This document shows, piece after piece, positions 38,901 to 47,700 of a stretch of DNA of 64,000 bases. The DNA comes from Erinaceus europaeus (taxonomy: Eukaryota > Chordata > Mammalia > Eulipotyphla > Erinaceidae). The notes below the pieces were generated by a model. That model was not told the DNA's origin and did not search any database. It saw nothing but the letters and a program-made list of their open reading frames with translations. The stretch covers positions 73,315,729 through 73,379,728 of the forward strand of contig NC_080162.1 in NCBI RefSeq assembly GCF_950295315.1, given 5' to 3'. Made by a program: the position numbers and the translations under genes. Numbering within the stretch: the first letter of the stretch is position 1; the number at the start of each line of letters is the position of its first letter.

Positions 38901-41900
38901 TAGCCCACTAACTCTATTCTATAATACTCTACAACCACTGCACATCTGTGGACTCTTGGATGTGACAGTTCTCATGGAAGTCTTCTTTTCAAATAAATTA
39001 ACAGAAAAAAGACTGAAGAAATTATTTGTGCTCATATATGAAAAATCTTTCTGTGAACTTTCCTCTGGACACCTCTACCCAATCCTTACAGATGACCACT
39101 CTCTTGTCTTTATCCCAGGGAAAAGTTATCATTCATTTGAAGTACCTGTCAAATTCAACCAGGTGTTCTGAATCAATATAATCATCCAAGTTCAGGGTCA
39201 AATCTGACACTTGCTGTGAGCCATATTCCTAGAAAAATGAAAAAAAGAAAATGAGAGACAGAATATTTCTGGGCTGATGAGGGCTAATGGGAGGAAAGGG
39301 AGAGCAACAATTACATAAAGAAATGCCTATGTTTACAAAGATATGTAGAGAGACTGTTTGAAATATATGAATACCTTTTTTAAAAAATGTTTTGGAGTTT
39401 ATTGGAATTAAGAATATAGCCATTCCAAGACAAAGCCCAGAAAGCCTACTTCTTAGATCACACAGGCATGTAAGTGAAGTGCTAGATGAATGCACAACTC
39501 TGACTTGGAGGTAGGCAATGTGGAGAAGCAGATCCAGAAGCAGGCAGACATCTTACTAATGAGGGAAGCAACAGAAGCAGCAGGGGTCACAAAATTAGTA
39601 GTTCCTGAAAAGGAAGGGGCTCTAGGGCTGTCAATGTTAGTCAGCACTGAATGTTCCTGGGTAGTGGCGGTAGCAATGGCTTCCATAATATGGTTTGGGA
39701 CATTGACCTGAAACCTCAGAGCTAAACTTGCTTTTTAGTCCTCCCATTAATTCAAAGAGTTGTACAAATTCTTTTAATAAACTCAGTCTGTACAAATTAA
39801 CCTGTGGTAGTTTTCTTACTGGTAACTAAGAACCCAAGAAGAAACAAGATAAATCAATCATGATGGTTTGGAATATTACATAGTAGTTAAAGATAATGAA
39901 GCATACCACTAAGCATCCCCATGTAAAGATCTTTAAAACATAACTGAGTGAAAAAAAGCAAGATGTAGTATCATATAAACGGCAGATACTTTTAAAAAAA
40001 TATTTATTTTATTTATTTATTCCCTTTTGTTGCCATTGTTGTTTTATTGTTGTAGTTATTATTGTTGTTGTCGTTGTTGGATAGGACAGAGAGAAATGGA
40101 GAGAGGAGGGGAAGACAGAGAGGAGGAGAGAAAGATAGACACCTGCAGACCTGCTTCACCGCCTGTGAAGCGACTCCCCTGCAGGTGGGGAGCCGGGGTT
40201 CGAACTGGGATCCTTATGCCGGTCATTGTGCTTTGCGCCACCTGCGCTTAACCTGCTGCGCTACAGCCCGACTCCTGGCAGATACTTTTAAGTGAATACA
40301 CAGACAACCAAAATGAACCTAACAAAAAAATCCTCATGGTGCTTATAGTCCAGTATTAAAATGCAAATATAACCAGTGCATAAATTAAGGACAGAATTAC
40401 TAATTGTGGTTAATGATGGAGGAGATAATTTTTTCCCCCCTAGCAGGTGAAAATAGGTAGAGTAGAACTTTTTAGGAAGTGAGAAATTAGAGGGAGCTAG
40501 CTAAGGCTACAGGGTTGGTGGAGAGTGTGACTGTGTATGGTGGCCAACAGTGAAGAGGGAAAGCTTTATAATGCAGGAAACATTAACTGGAAAGCTTTTA
40601 AGACAGCAAAAAGCTAGGCTTATTTAGAGAACTAAAAGTAGGCCCTTGGGAAGATAGTAAGCTTTTTTTTTCCCCCTACCATTATTTAAAGATAATGAAG
40701 TATGCCTTTAAGCATCCCCATGTAAAGACCCCTAAAACATAATTTAGTGAAAAAAAGCAGTATCAAATAAATTGCAGATACTTTTAAATGGACATACACA
40801 TACAACCAGGACAAATGTAACAAAAAAATGGGTGGATTTACTTACCTTAATTTACTTAATCATTCCCTTATGATGGAAAGTTTCTTCTTCAATAATACCA
40901 GGTGGTGAACAACTTACATGCACAAAGCTTTTCTTACCTTATATATATATATATTTTTTACTTTTTTTTCTTTATTGGGGGGATTAATGGTTTACAGTCG
41001 ACAGTAAAATACAGTAGTTTGTACCTATATAACATTTTTTCAGTTTTTCTTTTTTAAAATATGCTTTATTTATTTATTTAAATGCAGGTATTTTTCTTTT
41101 TTTTAAATTTTTAAAAATCTTTTTATTTTATTTTATTTATTACTGGATAGAGACATAGAGAAATTGAGAGTGGAGGTGGGAGGAGAGAGGGAGAGAAACA
41201 GAAAGACACCTACAGCCTGCTTTACCACTTATGAAGCTTTCCTCCGGCAGGTGGGGACCAGGAGCTGGAACCTGTGTCCTTGTGCACTGTAATGTGTGCG
41301 CTTAACTGGGTGCGCCACCACCTGGCCCCACTTTATTTATTTTAATGAAGGAGATCAGAGAGAAAGATACAGAAATAAGAGCATTGCTAAACTCTGGCTT
41401 ATGGTGGTGCTAGGGATTGAACCTGGGACCTCAGAACCTCAGGCATGAAAGTTGTTTGAATAACTTATGTTATCTCCTTCACTCCACAAAGCTTTCCTAT
41501 ATTTAGGTTTCTTGTCTTAGGATAAAGTTATAGAAGGAGGATGACTGGGTTTTTGTAAACATTTAGGATTGTTAGGGCCCAGGCGGTGGTGAACCTGGTT
41601 AAGCACACATATTACAGTGTGTGAGGACCTATGTTCAAGCCCCTGGTCCCTACCTGCAGGGGGAAAGCTTTGCAAGAGGTGAGGGCTGCAGGTGTCTCTC
41701 TGTCTCTTTCACCATTTTTTTTTCTTCTTTTCTACCAGAGCACTGATCAGCTGTGGCTTATGATGGTGAGGGGGACTGAACCTAGGACTTGGGAGCCTCA
41801 GGCAAGACAATCTCTTTGCATAACCATTATGCTATCTACCCCTGCCCTCTCCTTCACTATTTCCCCCTTCACCCTCAAATTCTCTCTGTCTCTATCCAAT

Positions 41901-44708
41901 AATAAATAAATGTAAAAAAATTTAAAAAAATATTTAGGGCTCTTAATTCATAATGTTAAACAGATTTCAACAAGTCAATCCCACTGCGCACTCCTATTAA
42001 CAAACTCTTAAGTCTCCCAGAGACTCACCAACACATTGATGATCATGCTGTTTTCCATGGTGATGGCCTTCACAAGGAGTTTTTTGGACCCATCCTTAGA
42101 CTCATACCGGAGGACATACAGGTCTTTATTGTTGTTCCATTTGGCTGGTAGAAGTTCTGATTTCTTATCATTGGGACCTGGCTGAGAAGATAAGCAAGGT
42201 TGAGAGGAGGAAGATCACACAGCTATAAAGTACTTCATATATTGCGGCTGGGCAGCGGCACATCCAGTAGGGAGCACAAGTTACTATGAATGAGGGCCCC
42301 ACCTGGAGGGGGTGTGGGGAACTTCATAGGTGATGGAGCAATGATGAAGTGCTCTTTCTATAGCCCTTCCCTCTTAATTTCTGTTTTTAAAAAAAAAAGT
42401 AAAAATTCCATGGTCACAGAGGGAAAAAAAAAAAAAAAAGAGGTCTAGGATCTATGCCTTTGGACTACTGCTTTTATGTTCCTCCCTCATCTTTTACTGT
42501 TTTTATGACACTGCACTGGAGCCTACCAAGAACTTGCAGTCTTAGATTAAGACTAATCTCTGTTTCCCTGCCAAGAATAAAGCAAATCATTTCAGAAACA
42601 CTGTGAAATTCAAAGGCAGTGGTTTTTCAATATTTGAGGGTATAGCTTGGTGGCATACCATTTCAGTTGTAGAAAAGTTGACTGTAAAACTTGGAACTTG
42701 GACTACTGCAATCATACCACCGACATGCTGCTTAAAAATACATATTCTAGGGCAGGGGAGACAGCTCATGAAGCAGGGCACTTGTCTTACCATGCATGCA
42801 ACCTGGCCAGGTCCAAGCCCCAGCACACACCACATGGAGTTATTACAGCTCTGTGGTATCTCTCTCACTTTGTCTGTTTTTCTGAAAAACTCAACCCACA
42901 GTGGTGAATTTATGCATATGGAAGGCCCCCAGAGATGTGAGGGAAAAAACAGATTCTAATGTATTCCCCCTCCCCAACTACTATGATAGATTAACAAAAA
43001 GTTATACACAACTTTCATACACACATAAAGTCTTGCCTTTTTCACTTTATATTAGTTAATTCACTATGTAGCATCCTGCTGCTTTATAGTCCACAGCCAA
43101 ATTCTGTTCCATTCTATAAATATGCTGTCACGTTTTTTGAATATTTCCAGTTTGTGTTTTTTTGTTTGTTTGTTTCTGTCATAATGAATGCTGCTATAAA
43201 CATTCCTGTATATATCTCCTAGTACACATGTGGATGAGTGTCTGCAGACTATACCTGGGGAAAGAACTGTGTGAGTTCTCGTTGTCTAACATGGTCAGCA
43301 ATACTGTTATTGTCCAATTCTAAAACATTTATTTATTTATTTTTGTTTTTTTTATTTAAAAAATTTTTTAAATCTTTATTTATTTGATAGAGATAGCCAG
43401 AAGTGGAGAGGAAGGGAAGATAGAGAGGGAGAGAGACAGACCTGCAGCCCTGCTTTATCACTTGTGAAGCTTTCCCTCTCAGGTGGGGACTGGGGGCTTG
43501 AACCTGGGTCCTTGTGCATTGTAATGTGCACTCACCAGCTGTGCCACCAACTGGCCCCCCCAAAATTATTTACTTATTAGATAAAGACAGAGAGAAATTG
43601 AGAGAAGAGAGGGAAATAGAGAAAGGGAGAGAAACAGAGAGACACCTGTAGCACTGCTTCACTGCTCATGAGCTTTTCCCCCGTGGGTGAGGCTCAGGGG
43701 ATTGAACCTGGGTCTTTGAGCACTTAAATGTGTGTACTTAACCAGGTATGCCACCTCCTGGTCCCTAATTTTAAAACTTTTACTCATCTAGTTGGTGCAA
43801 AAATGTATCACTGTCAGTTGTAATGTCCTACTTTGCTTTTAATTACCCTAGGACTTTTCCTTTTATACTTGAAGTTTGAGAAAGTTCTCAAAACTATTCT
43901 ATAATAAAAGCAAACAGTGAACTGCAGTTAGGGATAGATCACAAATAAAAGAAACCTTACAAAATAAGTGTTGTCTTTGAAACTGCTTATTATTTAAAGC
44001 TTCCCTTCAGTAAAGATACCACAAAGGTAATAAGTAGTCACAGACTAAGATAAGATAGTTTCCATGGATGCAAATGAAAAAGAATTAGTAATTAGCATAT
44101 GGAGGGGATGTCTAGAAAAATACCAAAATTGGAAACTCAATTGAAAAACTGGTAAAAGATATAAACAGACAAAAGATCTGCATTATATAAAGTTTTTCAA
44201 CTTCACTAGCAACCAGAGAAGTTCAAGTTGAAATAATAAGATAGCAGGTTATACCTTTCTACTTTCCACCAGGGGTGTATGTGTGGGGCACACCTCCAGG
44301 CACTAGTAGTGGCCAATTACAATTACAGAATTCCTCTGGTAGGATCAACTGAAACAAAATTCCCTATGACCTAAAACTTACACTTTTTTATTCCATTTCT
44401 CCTGTTCTTTTTTTTTTTATTTTATTGATTTAATAATGATTGACAAGATTGTAGGATAAGAGGTATACAATTCCATACAATTCCCACCACCAGAATGAAG
44501 AAACACTACGGACAAGACAAGAAATCCTCATCAGTCTTATCAGTGACGACAAAATGCAAAATGTGCTCAGAGTAGAAGGTCATGTAATAGTTATAAAGGG
44601 CAAACTAAATTTAAATGATCGATTTTTAAAAAATAACCAATATCACATACACACACACAAAGTTAGGAAAAATAAAATTTACAGTCTAGTAGCATTTATG
44701 TAAAGATT

Positions 44709-44751
<43 letters not shown>

Positions 44752-47700
44752 GGTATTTCTTTCATGGACTTATATTTATATAGCTAAACACACAGTAAAT
44801 AGATGGGAAAACTCTGTAGGACATAGTACGAAGTAGGACAGTGGTGAAGAGCAACAGCAAGTCAAAGGCCCAGCAACACGGGCCCTTCATACACCCTGGA
44901 CAATGGAATGTCACAGCTGAAGAACTGCAGGCCTCTCCTCTTTGGTCACCCTTGTGCTTAGGGAATTTGATGGGGAAAGCAGCTCCAAATAAAATTCAAG
45001 CTGCTGCAATTGGAAAGTTTTAAAACCTGGCCTAGAAATAAGGGAATCTACAAGTCTGAAGCAGAGATACGAATGATAAAAACAAAAGTGAAAGTAATGA
45101 CGAACAAGTAAATGGGAAAAGCTGGTTCCCCCCCCCCCCTTTAGTTTCCTGTAACATATTCAATGTTGTGAATTTGTTTCACTTTGGAAGATTTTTTTTT
45201 TTTTTGAGGGGGGTAGTGGAGGTGGTTGCCATGGTCTCTTGCATGCAGAATTTAATCACTTCAAGGACAATTTTTAAATAAAAATTTCAGAGAGAAAGAG
45301 ACGAATAAGGAGGGAGAGGCATTGCAGAACTGTTCCACCATCCATGGCACTTTCCCCAATACATGTGGTTGTGTGGCTTCAACCTGGGACTCTGCACACA
45401 GTATAGCATGCACTGTGCCCTCCTGGGTGAGCAATCTCTTGGCCCTGGAAGTCTAAATTTTGACATGTGTTACCTGTATCCTGTCAAGCATTTTTGAATT
45501 TACACTTATGCCCTCCACATGTAATATTCAATTCATTAGAATTTTTCCTTGAATGGTCTGAGAGCAGGTGCAGTGAATAAAGTGCTGGACTTTCAAGCAC
45601 AAGGTCTGAGTTCGATCCCCCCACAGCACTTGTACCATGTCTGGCTCTAACTCTCTCTCATCTTCTATCCCTCTCATTAATAAATAAATGTTTTAAAAAT
45701 TCTTTTTTCTTAAGACTATAGTTAATTCAGTCTGTTCATTGTGTCATAAACTCTGACTTTCAAAACAAGAAAATCCTGGGACCAGGTGAGGCTGCTGCCT
45801 CTCATTGCAGAGAGTCAGATGTTCCCCAACTCAGTTGTTACCCTGATACAAGGAGGACTGTTAGGATGGAGAGGGGATGGTCCTGGTGATAACAAGCCAA
45901 ACATGGCATTCAACTGCCCCGTAAACTCTTAGATCAAGTATCAGGCCTCCCAGAGAGTTTTGATTGAAAAGCAGCCAAAGTGAATGACTGGACAGCTTAA
46001 GTCCCTGTGATGGAAAAACATGTAATATTTGAGAACTGCCCAAGGTTAGAATAATTTAGGTGCAGAGTTTGGCTATGCATTTGGAGTTTCTGGTTGCCTA
46101 GGTTATAAATAGTGAAGATTTTCTGGCCTCCATAAAGTAAAGCAAGTTGCTCCTTTAGGTGAAGTCCTGGAGCCTAAAGCATTCTTCAGTGGTCATGTAT
46201 TCATCTCAACACTTCTGCACTAAAATGTAATCACAGATACCAAGTGGGCCATTCTGGTTATTTCCTCTCTTTCTCTCATAACTCTTTGAGTCTTACAAGA
46301 GAAAATGAAAATCTTTATGGCTGTTTTTATCCCCCTCACCCACTGTATCACTTGACACAATTGTAATGCAGTGGTACTGACTCAAGAGTAGGGAAAATTC
46401 AAATATTAAATTTTTACTGGATGACTGTGTTGCTCTTCTAAACCAATTCTAGAATCCCCTTGTATCAAAGGAGACAAAACCAAAGAGAAAAAGCAGAAAC
46501 TTTAGCTTTCCATTTAACTGCCAATATATTACATGGTCAAATATATGCTTTTGCAACCCTCCTTGCTCTCCTATTATCTCCAAAAGGGTGGGAGAATAGG
46601 AGGTAGTTGGAGAGGCAACATAATCATCTTCTGAGTTTGACAAACACTGTAGGTGTCAGCTGCCTCAGACCAATTATACCCCTCTTAAATAAACCAACAG
46701 AAAAGATGCCTCTCCACAGGGCATCTAGTATGAATGAGAAGATTTAGCTGAACTGAAAGGAGGGCAAATGTAACTTGAGTCTCCAAGGCACTAAAGAAAA
46801 AGGTGGGGGTGGGGTCGGCCTGTAGCACAGCAGCACATGGCATGAAGTGCAAGGACCAGTATAAGGATTCCTATTCGAGCCCCCCCCCCCCCATCTGCAG
46901 GGGAGTCGCTTCACAAGTGATGAAGCAGGTCTGCAGGTGTCTATCTTTCTCTCCCCCTTCTTCCCTCCTCTCTTCATTTTTCTCTGTCCTATCCAACAAC
47001 AGCAACATCAACAACAACAACAATAATAACCACAACAACCATAAAACATCAAGGGCAACAAAAAGGGGAAAAAAATAGTCTCCAGGAGCCACTAGTGGGT
47101 TCGTGGTGCAGGCACCAAGCCCCAGCAATAACCCTGGAGGAAAAAAAAAAAAAAGGGAGTTGGGCGGTAGCTTAGCTAAGGATTTCGGTTCCCTACTGGG
47201 GAGCCACTTCACAAGTGGTGAAACAGGTCTGCAGGTGTCTGTCTTTTTCTTCTCTATCTTCCCTCTTCCCTCCATTTCTCTCTGTCCTATCCAACAACGA
47301 CAACATCAATAACAACAACAATAATAACTACAACAATAAAACAACAAGGGCAACAAAAGGGAATAAATAAATATTTAAAAAAATCTTAAAGTAAAAGGTA
47401 GGGAGAAGCAAAATATACCATACTTTCACATGCAATACAAATACCCACTCTCCCTCCTGCCCTGCTGGCAAACATGATTAAGCACTGGAGTGGACAGACC
47501 AAGAGTGGGCAATGCCTTCCAAAAACCCCACATCCCCTCTTTCTTTATCCCCTAAGATACCTGGAGCCAGGAACATAACACATGGCACTGTAAATAGAGG
47601 AGAATTAGATGGATCTCTGGAAATCAGACTAAGACCTTTGATTTATTATGCCTCCACAGCTATTGCTGGGACTGCTATTTCTTTTCTTTCTTTCCTTCCT

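Larger units (their letters stand above)
32047..39145 (-). other. PSMF1: PSMF1 intron 3 (7.1 kb), L1-rich
   Basis: GTACTT donor, CTGCAG acceptor. It holds an L1M fragment with two later insertions, two young 5'-truncated L1s (one carrying an LTR-like block) and an antisense L1M 3' end with a SINE in it. Confidence 0.85.
39229..42028 (-). other. PSMF1: PSMF1 intron 2 (2.8 kb)
   Basis: GTGAGT donor, TTTCTAG acceptor. It holds a paired repeat (39888-40336 and 40686-40838) and several SINEs. Confidence 0.85.
42965..43850 (-). mobile_element. L1M relic, antisense, split by two B-type SINEs
   Basis: ATGAATGCTGCTATAAACAT and TATCTCCTAGTACACATGTG are reversed L1M 3' sequence; it resumes after the SINEs with TCTAGTTGGTGCAAAAATGT. 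Confidence 0.6.
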
